Below, one piece after another: positions 1 through 13,000 of a stretch of DNA of 64,000 bases. The first letter of the stretch is position 1. Each line of letters starts with the position of its first letter. The notes beneath the pieces are model-generated. The model saw only the letters and a list, made by a program, of their open reading frames with translations, did not search any database and was not told the origin of the DNA. Source of the DNA: Leuctra nigra (taxonomy: Eukaryota; Arthropoda; Insecta; Plecoptera; Leuctridae); NCBI GenBank assembly GCA_934045905.1, contig OW203763.1, positions 21,875,108 through 21,939,107 of the forward strand, written 5' to 3'. A program made the translations under genes and the position numbers.

Positions 1-2950
1 TTTATCATTTCATTAGGTCCATATTATTTTTCTAAAGTACAGACAAATTCGTCCTATAACATATTTTCGAACGTGAAATATGTCTATATTCTAAAGCTTT
101 CTCTATAGCTTTTGTATACATATCCCATCACTTTTCATCTGTACCTACACAAGAAAGGGTCAATGTGTTACGTTTCATGAAAATCTACTTTAATTGCGAT
201 TAATCAAACCCCATCCATTCCCGGCTTTGATTGGAAAACTCGACACTGTGAATAAAATCCCTCTCTAAAAATCCCTCTTGAAACTGTATTTTTATGACAT
301 CTACAAAGAGTTATTATATGGAACTGTTCGAAGCTTTAAAGCAAAATGAAAATGAAAACCATCTTAAATCAATATACTCCCGATTAAATGTTGTGCTATG
401 AATAAGGTGAATATACGTATGTGTGTAAAATAAATTGGAAATGCATAATAAAATCAATGTTTATTACTAGATTAATTTTTGTAATTATTTATTTCCTACT
501 ACAATCCTCTCATCACATCACAACCGTGTTCCTGGGAAGAAAGGTATTTATCATTTCTCGAGTCGGTAGGTTTAACATTTGATTCATTTTTGACTCTTGT
601 GACTTTTCATCTATGTGAATACACGAAGCAAGGAGACCTCCGGCGGAAATAATGTAGTATAACAATCAAAAGTCAAAGTTTGCTGACATTTATTTGAACT
701 CACGGACAAACAATAGATCAATGTTAAAAATGTGCCTTGAATTTTTCCTTTATGTATGAGGAAACTGGATTCGAAGCGTTAGGAAAATATCAGTACATTT
801 AATGGAATATTTTGTCTTTTAAAATCTGGGGAAATCTCCCAAGAAATTTGAAAAATGGCTAATTAATTAGAAGTCTCACTTATACAAAAATCAAAAGATT
901 TGTTGATAACTCACTGAGTTTTAAACATATTTCAATTCTGTGAAAGAAATGTGAGAGACAAATTGCAATTATGATTGGTACACAATCCCAAATTACTATG
1001 CCCAGGAAGTACCTTATTACCGTCTGTATGGAACCTCGATGCGCTAACCCCTGGACCTAGGGGAAGCAGTGGGTCAGAGGAGGGGTGGGGGGGGGGGATT
1101 CTTGCTACGAGTCACTTGGAATATTGAGGTAATTAATTGTTGTTAGGGAATTATCGAAATATTTGTATATCTTCGCATACACTGCCTTAGGAAGTATCCT
1201 GATATTAAAGATATTCTGAAAAACAGCTTTCCAAGTTTGTATGACGTAAGCCGTTTTCTTCATAAACATTTGGCAATTTTCGGTAGGAGAATATTTCAAT
1301 ATATTTTTTTTACAGTGCCTCGAGGAGTTTAGAACTTCTCATGGAATATCGAAAAACGGCCAAACAACAAATTACTTTTGATTTCTCCAGAGTGGCTAAC
1401 TCAAATAACTGTAGATACCATCGCAATGAAATACAGAAGCTTGACGAAATGTACTTAAGACATTGGTGAACTAGTATCCTTTGTTACTTATTTTTTCCTT
1501 ACCAAACGATAGATTTGGCAGGATTTTAACTTTCATAGCTTATTACAAATGGTGACAGAAGTAGTATTAGGCAATACATTTTGTAATGTAGGAGAAAAAT
1601 ACTAATTCAGCTGAATACAGAAAATATAATGAACATTACAATTAATTTTATCATAAAGAAAGTGATTTGAAAGTGCAAATTCATAATATTATTCCCATAA
1701 AAATAATTTGTATTTTATGCTTTATGAAGATCTTATTCATTAGCAGTTTTTCAATATGAATCATACTTAAATAATTTCACATTTAATTTAATACAATTTT
1801 GTGATTCACTTGGTACACACATATTTCTCATTGCAATATGAAATGTGATCATTTAATTCAAACCTGGTAAAATGTCAAAAGTGAAAAAAGTATTTATTAT
1901 GACTTCATACCATCACATAAACAGCGATTTGGCTGAATTTCCCACGGGAAAGTAGTTCTAAGATTATAATTATCAAGTGACGTGATATATTGAGTTTATA
2001 ATTTCGCCTAATTTCTGTTGGGAACAACTCGACGGCGTTCAGCTATGATGAAGTTGGCCGAACTTATCATTGCTTGGAACAGGATGTCACTCTCAGGGCA
2101 CTAGTTTTAGACTGAATGAAGCAGACCGAAAGTCCAGATATAGACCAGCCACGACCATTGTCAAGACGAAAACCAATTAGCAAACAATTTAAACCATATT
2201 AATTATGTTTAGTTTTTAGTTTCGGACAGATTAAGTTCGTCTATAGTTGCGTTCCAGAAACAGAACACATAGGTGTGTAGTTATTTGAAGAGAAAGAATA
2301 TATGGCAAGATGGAAGAATCCCTGAGTGACAAATTCTAGAGCACGCTTTATGTAACATGTTATGGTTACTGGCCTAGAGTAGTAAAAATATAATTCAATT
2401 TACATTGTCCAACTAGTTAATATTGTGAGTCGAATCTCTAGCATTTCTCAATTGAGATAATAAACACTCAGCCATCATTCATATTCATGTCCTTATTCTA
2501 CTCTATCATTGAAGCTATCTAAAACAGTACGAGAAAGCTACGGCTATTTGTAATGATCGTCCTCCCTTTGTACCCATTTTGCAACCTTTAAGAAGGTTGA
2601 TTGTTACTATGGTAATGGAAACATTGATATTTCTGAAGTTGTCTATCTATGCAATAACCATAAGCAGACAATAAACGACATCAAGTTTTATTGTATGGGT
2701 TAACTTATACTGTTTGAAAGGAAATAGAAAAATTTTTAAATGAAAAAATGGAATTGGAAAGGCCTCTGTGTTCCATTACAAATAAAGTAACAACAACTCT
2801 TTTTCCAAGGAGATGCTCTCTTGTTGTTAACTTTAAGCACGTAAGATACCAGCAGCTTTGAGATAAATGCAACCCCTTACCACCCATTATTCGATTCAAT
2901 TGCCACTTCGTAATTGGGACCAACAATGTATAGTGAACCATTATACTTAC
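1..2950. other. AT-rich stretch, no gene recognised
   Basis: No exon with a recognisable protein family was found on either strand. A run of G lies near 1085-1097. The last exons expected for the adjacent minus-strand transporter pseudogene (spans 9-12) should lie here if they exist, but I could not identify them. Confidence 0.5.
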
Positions 2951-5293
2951 AGGGCATGATCCAATTTTGTAAATGACCTGCCAATGTTCAGCAGAGGATA
3001 TTGCCAAAGATGCAGACGCTGCCGATTGCCAACGTGTTCACGAAAACCTGGAGATCGATGCCCTGTTGGGGGCAAGCAGACGCTAGAGAAACATTACCAC
3101 CTTGTAACAATTTGTCAACTTCAACCAAATCGCAAACAGAGATTGTTTCATTTGGATGAGTTTTGTAAAAGGGCACAGCGCGATTGAATAGTTTAGGTAA
3201 AAATAGACCAATTCCAAAGTAGATGAAACAACAAAGTAAATTCGAAGAACGAATTGTAAGAGAACTGCTTTCTTAAACACGCATAATCTTAAAACGTTAA
3301 CATAAAATATCTAAATTTTGATTAATTTATTCAAACATATTAATTTGTAACACACATCTCAAATTGTGAAAGAAAGAGCGATTTTGTTTGGCTCCAGATA
3401 ACTCGATTAAAAATCGTATCGATTTGAAGTTGTCCTCATTGGCATTCTCCGAGTGATTTGAATTGGTGTCAGCATTAGTCCGATGTAGCGGAGAAGATGC
3501 GTGAATGAATACGACAGGGTAGTTTTCACCGCTCGCATTCAAGTTTGCAGCATACATCAATTGCACAACATTGATTGCTTCTTCAAGACGATTTGGTAAG
3601 CGACGACTTTTCAATTGAAAATGCAACGTAATTGCAGCAATTGCAGCCAGTATGCATAACATGCAAATGAAAATGCATCAAGAGTTATAAATTATCCCAT
3701 GGTAAAGAAATTCGAACTCAGTTGGTAGAATGAGCCAAGCCAACCCCAAAACAAATAAAAGAAACATAATATTCATGTACAGAACGATGTGGTTGAAGCT
3801 TGAATATGGTATGATTCAGCTTGGATAGATATTCATAATTTGTGTGGTCGAAGCAATCCAAACTGATAGTATACTTTCCAATGATGTTGATTCATAAATA
3901 TTTAATTTTAATTATTAATAATGAACATGTATCATTTTCAAGGAGCATATTTTATGTATGGCAAAAAATTAAAGGTGTACAAAAGGTACTGAAAATAAAA
4001 TAGTATGGTAGTGCAATAGTCTAGTAGGTATTACAATATTACGTATTTTAAGAGGGAGGGGGAAGGGTCGGATATTTTAATTGATACCTCAGTAACATAG
4101 TATACAATTAACTGGTAGTACAACACCCATGCAAGAGTCTACCTGCTTTTTGTGCTTTGCTTCATCGTAGAAAATTCTCCTTACTATGGGAATACGGGAT
4201 TACGAGCAGCTTCAATTCTAAAGATATCATAAAACTCACAATTATTATCAAATATATTTCTCTAGAGATTATAATGGGGAATACTCTTTGTGAATAAGCC
4301 TAGTCAAATACTCGTCTATAAGCATCCAATTAAAATATCGTCCTTTCCAGTCTTTAAATTAAAATTCTCTTTACTGGAACTAATTCTAATTAAAGTTAGG
4401 TATATAAAAAGGGGTATTTAACGGGTCAGTTACATAAATCCAGTGCAGAATCGAAATGTCATGAAAGGAAGCTACGACTGCTATAAACTGGATGCAATTG
4501 TCACAGCTGCATCGATACAGCGCTATATTTGGAATTGTCTTTCTTCAGAAGGCGTCAGCCAATACTCCTCTCATGCAGCCGCTGTCAATGCAGCCCGCCA
4601 TAAAAGTAACACTAGAAACTTTTTCCAAGTCAACTTTATTATTTTCTATTATTGATAAATGTCCAAAAGGAAACGCACTTAGATAATTGGATCTCTAGCG
4701 AAAATCATACATTTTTAAAATAGATTCACACGAAGAAGTATTGTGTTCTAATACTTGAGAGACTAAAGAATGGTTTGAGTTCTTTGTCTTGGTGCAATGT
4801 ACTGTTATTACATACAAGAAGAGTTATTTAAGTTAGACATTCAAACATTCATTTTATTTTTTCTTCTTTGCTGGATCGGAAATTGTAAGAACTCGTAAGA
4901 GCTCGGGAAATCATAAGACCTCAGTTTCCTGTAAGTATAAATGTAAAAAATATTAAAAAAAATGATTTCTTTAAAAGCTATCTATATAATAATATAAATA
5001 CATTTAACTTTTAAAACTGTCTTTATCAGATGAGTTCCAAGTCATAAGAACCAGAGTTATAGCAACTTGGTTATTTGAAAGACGATATAATCAAAGCACG
5101 ACTCCGGACGAAATGTGTGTTTTCTCTGTGATTTTAAAGCGAGCTACTTACTTGAAATGACCCATGTATTGTGAATCCATGTAGATCACATTACCCTGTA
5201 GGCAATGCATATGCGCGGTTGCCATTCTGTCGAGCATCACCGTTAAAGCACAATCCACAGACCAGAGCGATACGGACATGAAACCAACCGTAG
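2951..5293 (-). pseudogene. SV2-like MFS transporter pseudogene
   Basis: Four blocks in correct order on the minus strand match the coding exons of the three intact transporters downstream. Block 5293-5152 reads YGWFHVRIALVCG then ALPTG-stop-CDL, matching GKFHHILL...LPSAQCDL, and ends at a good GTAAGT donor. Block 4594-4434 reads GVLADAF-stop-RKT, matching the MFS loop GFLADTKGRRKT. Block about 3860-3360 reads GLAWLILPTEF, then YNS-stop, then LEEAINVVQLMY and ENYPV, matching GLAWLILPQTW, YNSWR, EEALDVL and EYPV. Block 3264-2951 reads GIGLFLPKLFNR, a long loop, then VFVNTLAIGS and a stop. In-frame stops lie at 5193-5191 (TAA), 4547-4545, 3680-3678 and 2990-2988 (TGA). The intron usually found between the LP and GLAW segments is absent and its acceptor AG reads GG. 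The block joins are not clean splices and the 3' exons were not found, so this is a dead copy. It lies divergent to the intact cluster. Confidence 0.85.
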
Positions 5294-6255
5294 CTTGCGG
5301 CAAGAGTTGGCAACGCAGACTCATTGATACAGAGATAATCTCGTTTTGTTTCCATTTTAATCTCGACGCCGATGTTTTTTATTTCATACAATTCTTGCCT
5401 CAGGTGAAACTTGATTCAAGTTTATTAATCTTCTCGATGGATTTTCATTGATTTCTCAACTCAATCAACTGCTTTAAAGTGAGTTTAGTTCAAAACCAAT
5501 CTCATAGTTCAAAAGAGGTATTAAGGGGTGCTAAGATGATCTTTGTTTTAATTAGTTCGGATTATTTTCGCATATATTTCAGCAGCCACGCTGATCTTAT
5601 AGCTAGGTGTTATATGGCTCGTTAACATTTAAAACCGACACCGTTTTAATTATAAAATGTTAAGTAATTATTTAATAAGTATAATATTTTGATCAGCCAA
5701 GAGAAGTAGGTAGTAAAATTCGGTTACTCACAGGTGATCCGCGTTCAATTTGCTATATCTTGTATACTGTACATTTTCCAAATAAAGTTAATTCGTAGAT
5801 AGGTACATGTTGTCAATTTATAATAGAAATAAATAATTATATTCAATGCACTTGAAAGCCACTCGAATGTTGTCGAAATTCTAATGTGGTTTTTTTATGA
5901 ACTGGTATTTAATGTGCTAATTGGTGACTTTTGTGTCCCCAAAGCTGATTTTTTCACGGACACATTCTTCACCTGAACGTCATGTTTCCAACATTGATCA
6001 CATGGAGAAATGTCGAGAATAAAGTGAGGCAATTGAGACATTATTATAGTTTATTTTTCTCATTTACTTCTTACTATTATATAATAATATATAATATACC
6101 TAGTTAAGATAATCGTAGGTACAAATATTTAATTTTTAATTCTTAAACTGAGTGGAAATAGGAGCGCCCTCGGTTGCTTTAAAAATCTTTGTTGAATTGA
6201 TCGAGAAATTGTTGGAATGACTGAAAATTAATTTACCATCCAGTGACGGTATTTC

Positions 6256-6293
<38 letters not shown>

Positions 6294-7694
6294 GTTATTT
6301 CTCAAAACTTCCACAGCCCGGCCGTTATCGGGTGATCGATCAATTCACAGTCAATCACATTTATACGAGTATAGTTTTTAAATTTGTCTGATTGTATAAT
6401 AAGTTTTCTATCAAGACGGGGATCTGGAAGACATTTCTGAAGTCAGCTTCAAACAATAACTCTTGAACTTTCCCACAGTCACAATTCTCTACGATTTTGC
6501 TAAAAGTTAACTAAACGTGTCCTGTAAGTACACTTGCAGAGAAGTAATAACAAACAACTTTAAGAGTTATGGATCGTTCGGCATCATTTACTGTCAGAAT
6601 TTCTATTTGACATTCACTAGGACACTTCAAGTAATGCATGTGATTCTGCAACATATATTTTACAGTAGATGAATAATTCATAAGCTATAAGAACTAATTT
6701 CTTTAAGACTGGTATTTGAATACAAAACGCTGTTTTATAGGAAATGCATATCTAAGAACACAATTCAAAAGAGAAATATCAAGAAAACTTGTAGATATTG
6801 CTTCCTGTCTGAATATCAACTTTGTACTTAGTTTGAATTTTCTATTGATTAATCTACTCGTAAATAGAAGTGATAATTAACTCATACATGATCTGATATA
6901 GTTCTACAGTTGCTGAATGTGCAATCGTTTAAATAGTCAAGAAAACGCAAATGATTTACAAGAGAAATACAGAGTCTTACATCTCCGATTAAAAGTAGAA
7001 CCAGAAATCATTTGTTACAGCTTCCGATATCTCAATCTGTATTATCTCATTGAACTTCTGCGTTGAATATTTTTTAATGTGTTACTGAACTTTGTTTGAA
7101 GCATGCTATGTTTTTATAATAACATTTTTAGTGATCCAGACAGAGTATAGTTCAGAGGTCTTTATTATTAAATGTATTGTACAGGGAATTACGGCCCAGG
7201 ATATATGGGAGATATCATTAAAAACAAGTTCAGTAACAAAACCAAGCTTTTGAGTTATATGTATACGTCACCTGTTATGCAGTATTACTAGAAGAAAACT
7301 TATTTCACTGAGAAATAGAATGTTTAATCCCATATTTATGAAGACGAATGTTTCATTCAGTAATATCGTTTAAAATGTAAAATTTAAATTAATATCACAC
7401 GCTTGGTTTTGACGCACGAACCATTTTTCTCTGCTATCTCTACTTTGTTAATTTTTATACAAATTATTGTATTATTATTTTTTATTTTGCTATAATGTAA
7501 TCAAATTACACGCGAGTGAAATATATAACTATTTGTATAAAAATCTTCTACATTCTAAACAAATTAACACACATTTTTTTAATGTATTTAATATGATTTA
7601 TTTTTATTCCAATAGAGTACATTGTGCACAACAAAATATGGAATTTGTGTTAATTATTTACCATAATAATGTTAGTTTTTAATTAAAAGTTTCT

Positions 7695-8003
7695 CTATGC
7701 AAGTTCTCTCCCGGCAAGAGGTTTAAGCATGAAATTCCGCAGCATTTTCTGCCGGAATCCCCATCCAATATTATAACATATTTCATCCCAGCCTATTCGT
7801 GGATATCTATTTAATGCATTTTCTACCTGTAATTCTATAATTAAAGAAAGGAAATTGATAATTAATTCAGCAACAGGAATGCATCCGCCTGCGTACATCG
7901 GTACGTTTTGGCGATCCCTAGCTACCAGGAGCTCATAAAGCGGGTAGATGTACGCCATTCCCCTAAAATCGATAAGAGAAACCCACCCTCCTCCTCCCTC
8001 CAC
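7695..8003 (-). other. Unassigned open reading frame
   Basis: An open frame of about 100 codons, more mixed in composition than the surrounding AT-rich shadows. It contains PLYELLVARDRQNVPMYAGG and later a basic FRQKMLRNFMLKPL stretch. A possible acceptor (ATTTTAG) lies near its start. I do not recognise the family, and no companion exon was found nearby. It may be an old repeat-derived frame rather than a gene. Confidence 0.2.
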
Positions 8004-8741
8004 CAGCCACCCGTTTACACTAAACTATAGCGCCGAGTGCAATTGCAACTCTTTCACACGATCATACACATTGCATTTCTAGGTGTTATTTTTGTTGACT
8101 CAACGTAGATACTTCTTTATACTATCGTCTAAAACAAAACAACTGGATATGTGTTACAAAATACGGCATTAATTGACTCCTGCATTTGACAGATTTCTCA
8201 TTCTTTTCATCAACAACTTGATTAAGATCAAGTTCCGTTTTCTCCCACAGTTTCCGATCACAGTATCCGTTTTCTCTTTTCTTCATCACAAATGTGTTCT
8301 TCGTTTTTTTTTTAGAATTGACGTTTACAATGGAAACTAATCAGGGCACGAGCTTTTCCAAGAGGTTATCAGAGGGCAGAAGTGGTGAATGTTACAATAT
8401 CCATCATTAATCCAATGACTAGGTACCATAATTACATACCTCCTCTCCACCCAACAACCGACAATTTACGCACGAGGTATACCCAAACCTTCCGAATAGA
8501 AAATTAACTTAATTTGATTCCATGAAATGGAAAAATTGTTGGTGAACTTGGTATGGTTGATTTCATACTGCTATTATACCACGTGTATTCTCAATTAACT
8601 CTGAAAATAGCAACATTCAATGTTTTTGCTCGAAACCAGGCTTTTTTAACATGTGTCTTCGAATTATTGATAACGACAATTTGTTATTTTGTTATCAATC
8701 CACGGTGAAGGTGATCGCGTGACTCCCGAATTTTAGCGGGT

Positions 8742-8905
8742 GTGCGTGAGTGTTCATCCTTATGAAAATGTATTGAGTGAGTGTTCATCATATGAAAATA
8801 TAGTGCGTGAGTGTTCATCCATATGAAAATGTATTGAGTGAGTGTTCATCCTTATGAAAATGTATGGCGTGAGTGTTCATCCTTATGGAAATGTCGTGCG
8901 TGAGT
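8742..8905. repeat. 31-bp tandem repeat, about five copies
   Basis: The unit contains GTGAGTGTTCATCC followed by TATGAAAATGTA. TGTTCATC recurs at 8751, 8782, 8812, 8843 and 8874, giving spacings of 31, 30, 31 and 31. Alternate units end in TTGAGTGA or GTGCGTGA, suggesting a 62-bp higher-order step. Related CGTGAGTGTG words reappear near 9470. Confidence 0.9.
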
Positions 8906-9845
8906 GTGCAAAGATTTTCAAGCCGACGCAAATAACGCGTGATTGTATGTGGCACGAGTAATTGTATGATTTTATATAATGTATGTATGTATGCATTTTC
9001 CAATACCATACCAAAATTGAGTGACGAATGTGAAAAAGATTTCAAGTTTCTTCCATTCATAATGTGAGCATTTCAATGATAATTGTACATGGGTTGAATG
9101 TGTTTGTTATTGTTGTTTTTCAATTGCATACCAGGGTACATTATTCTCGCATGGAAACCGTCAACGGAAATTTTCGAGTCTGCGAAATCAATTGAAATCT
9201 TCTGTTGTTTCAATGTTAATTTAGCTGAATCCATTGTGTCGAGGCGCAATTCCGCATGGTGAATATTTACAAACTTATTTTCCATGTCAAGTAAATTATT
9301 TGTGATTATCAAAGAGTTGTTGGAGACAAAAGAAAATCGTCAGCATTTTTCCATTGAAAATCATGTTACAAAATGAGAAACCAAATCGTATTTTGCATTA
9401 TAACTTGTAATGTATTGTCGTTATGGACCAAATTCATTGCAATACCGTGGCATGACACGTGAGTCTACTACGTGAGTGTGCGTGAAATTCAGTCCCACGG
9501 TACCTCACTATCAACATACCACTTTGACCAGTTATTTTAAAAACTAACATTCATAATGTTCCATTTTGATTTCACTGGGAGTCTGCCATAAAGCAAAGTG
9601 TATGACTAAAAATCAAATAAGAGTTTACTTTTTCCGTTTCTTTGTACATTGCCATTTTTCCATTGCAGCAAAAAGACAATATAAATCACTTTCATAAATT
9701 CGCAATAAAGCGAATCCCCCCAAAAAACTAGAAAAATCTTGATTGAAAATTCCTTTTAGTCATTGTCTTATTTTTTAAATCTAAATGAATGCTCGATGAA
9801 CTGGTATGAAGCAGTTACATAATAGTAATAATTCTTCTTGACTCG

Positions 9846-9852
9846 TATAAAA
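9846..9852 (+). promoter_or_regulatory. TATA box of transporter copy 1
   Basis: TATAAAA lies 159 bases upstream of the chosen ATG at 10011. Transcription would start around 9875-9880 and leave a leader of about 130 bases. It is the only TATAAAA close to the first exon. Placement is inferred from sequence alone. Confidence 0.45.
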
Positions 9853-10010
9853 GTCATGTTTTCCTGAGTTTTGCCCGTAACGTACTAAGCCCCAGCTAAT
9901 ACTTCAAACAATACGTATCGTCCCACAGGCACAGCGTTCGTAATATAAGTAAATTCCACTCCTATTTCTCTTCCACCTGCTCTGCTGTCTGGTGCATTTC
10001 ACAGAGTGAA

Positions 10011-13000
10011 ATGAACAACTTGAATAAACACTCGGGTATGCTCTTATTTTATCTACAATTATTAATTACTTAGCTATAAAAAGAGGATACCTACATTTGT
10101 AGCGTTTCCAATTATTTTAAAAGTGATTCTATATATTTTGAATTCCCAAAATTTATTTTTAGAACAACAAGCTGAAGAAGAGAGTAGCAATGTTGAAAAG
10201 GCAGTATATTTTGAAGATGCAATTGCAATGACTGGTAAGTACATTCTGAAATTAAACTTAAAGCTTACTTCTTGTTTACTTAAGTATACAATATACTTCA
10301 TATTAAAATGTTTACAAAGTTACTTGCAAGGTTCCTTTTAACATAATTATTTTTGCACCCTAAATACCCAAGGGGAAATAACTGAATTCAGTAAATATGA
10401 AGTTGCTAAACTTCTATAGCCTGTTTTGTTACTTATTATACTCTGATCAGATTGAAAAAAATTGTAAGTACTTGGCAATAATCCATTGGCAATAATAACT
10501 AGTATAAAAAGAATACCTCCACCCTCTCCATATAAAAATTATGCTTAAAATACCCACGTTCAAATGATTTTTGTATAGTTTTTGATGTGAACTATACTTC
10601 TAATAAGAAAGTGTGATGGAAAACTGTCACATATTTCGCTCAAAACTGAGTTATTTTTCATGTAAAATGGTCCATATGAAACTAATGTGAATCTCTCTTC
10701 TTCCCTCAGGTAGCGGAAAGTTTCACTACATTCTCCTGCTCGGCTCTGGATTCTGCCTGGTCTCATTACTGACAGTCTCATTAAACACTTCCTACTTGTT
10801 GCCATCTGCACAGTGTGACTTTGATATGACTTCGCAAGATAAAGGGGTACTCAGTGCTGCATTATTCCTAGGTAATTTCACATGGTGCTTTCAATGAGGC
10901 GCCGAAGTTACAATATAGACAGGTTTCGATTCAAATTAGGTGGCAATCAATGTAGGCCAAGTAAAGTTAGTTGGATATTGTGACAGTCAACAGCCAAAAT
11001 ATTAACAATTTTATTATTAAGATGTCAATATGGATTAAAAAAGTTGTTCCTAGTAAAATGTTCATTGAAATGTTTTCAAAGAGGAAAGAGCTCTCTGGGC
11101 CATGTGACCTTTCATCATATTATTTTGCGTTTGCTCGTTTTATCTCACAGCAAAATGTGTTGGCTTTACTCAATAAAGGTTGCAAACTTTAGTGCTTTTG
11201 ACTTGACTCTATTTTGTACGTTTAGAACATTATGACATCACAATATTCACATTCAAACATAATAAGAACTTAAGAAAAAAAGTTAATTATAAAGAGATAA
11301 ATGTAATTTTAGATTGGTAAATGGTAACTACAAACAGAAAGGATTTATTTTCTTTATAAAATGTCCCTGAGACTTCATACTTCTTTCTTTATAAGCCAAC
11401 TCTTCAAAATCAATCCAAATTCAATCGTCTGTCAGTGGCTGGGGGGGGGGGGGTATGGAAGTTGCGAAACGCAAAGAAATTGTCTCGCTCTCACTGTTTC
11501 TTCTCTTCCTATAGGAATGATCACAAGCTCTCACTTGTGGGGTTTTCTCGCAGACACTCGAGGCAGACGAAACATCCTCATGCTCGCACTCTACTTCGAT
11601 GCCACAGTCACTATTATCTCAAGCTTCGCCCACACTTTCTCCTTTTTTCTCTTTTGTAGATTCCTCAATGGCTTCTTGTAAGTATTTTCTCTCTTTAAAA
11701 AGAGCATTTCCAATGTCCATTGAATTGATTCAATTTTCTGATGATTTTCGTGGAAGCAAGAGGAATTCTAAGTGTTAGAGTGTCTTATACGGGAGGTGCA
11801 AAACCGCTGATAAATTAAGCATTGTTCCTCCTCATCTTTATTCAAAGTACACTCTTAGTCAACGTCAAGCTTGAGGGATAGTTTGAAACATTATTCTTGA
11901 TGCCTTTAGTCTGTGCCTCAGAGCTACGAATTCCAATTTGAATGCAAAGAAACTTACTTATTCAAATTTAACAATTTCGATTGTTAGGATGGTATCTTGT
12001 TATAATGATCAACGACAATCCAAACGAATGCAATGAAAATCTGATTGGGACAATGTGACATGAATAGTCGATAGCACGTAGTAATGTTAGTATTATCATA
12101 AAATGTTAGTGATTGGAAGAACATCCTTTATTTATTGGAGTGTGTGCTCATGACTTTATAATTGTTCTTGGTTGCTTTATTATTTCTAAAAGAAAACTGA
12201 TTTGAAACCTCCTGCGTATAAAATCAAATTAAATTCTGCAAAATTGTATTTTAAGCGAAATTAGTTAAATTTAAGTTGACGGTGGCTGAGAAATTAAAAT
12301 TAAATTGTGAGCAGGCAAAGCTCGTTGAGAATTGTAGCACTGAATAAGAATATTTCTGTAACAAGATGTCCTCCTATATTTAACAAATGCTTATTTGCCA
12401 GCGCCTAACCAGACTATACAGCTCTATTACTTAGTAATTCCATCGGCTGTGTTCCCATGTAGACATTGTGCATGCTACAGCCACAATGCATGTTCACCTT
12501 GTATAGCCAAACAATGCAGGAGAGTTCATAAATACAGTCCATCGAAATAATTTAATAGCGATCTCTCTCGATGAACTATCACCTTTACATTTTGAACATT
12601 ATTCTATGGCCTCCATCAAATACATGTTCTACCTACAAAATAGAAGTAAATTCTTAAAATATAATAATCTTAATGTTATTTCTATTGCTTTTGTTTCAGT
12701 ATTTGCGGCCCATCTGCAGTGGTCTACCCATATCTGGGTGAATTCCACGCAAGTGCAACGCGAACCCGTGTTGTAATGTGGGCAAGCATCTTGTTGGCAT
12801 TAGGCTCCGTATTATTGCCTAGCATGGCATGGGTTATTTTACCTCAAACGTGGGTCATAATCATGCCCTGGAGAACCGTCTTCACCTCATGGAGGATATT
12901 TGTCTTCCTTTGCTCGGTGCCCAGTATCATGACAGCAATTATGTTGAGTTACTTTTTAACAGAAAGCCCAAAGTTTTTACTTGCAAGAGGGAAACATGAT

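Larger units (their letters stand above)
5294..9845. other. Intergenic stretch with C-tract and small repeats
   Basis: No recognised gene. A 42-base run of C occupies 6257-6298, directly after CAGTGACGG at 6241, which resembles a hAT terminal inverted repeat. A 31-bp tandem repeat and one unassigned minus-strand ORF are listed separately. The first exons of the minus-strand pseudogene would be expected just beyond 5293 but were not identified. Confidence 0.5.

Noticed and set aside
2984..3187. Plus-strand Cys/Arg-rich ORF
   Set aside because: Antisense shadow of the pseudogene exon, which aligns to the transporters on the minus strand.
4443..4686. Two plus-strand ORFs
   Set aside because: Antisense of the pseudogene block carrying the MFS GxLAD loop.
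2951..5293. UGA recoding or readthrough in the minus-strand transporter copy
   Set aside because: A TAA is also in frame, a splice acceptor is lost, exon joins fail and one exon is about 20 bases short; decay explains all of these.
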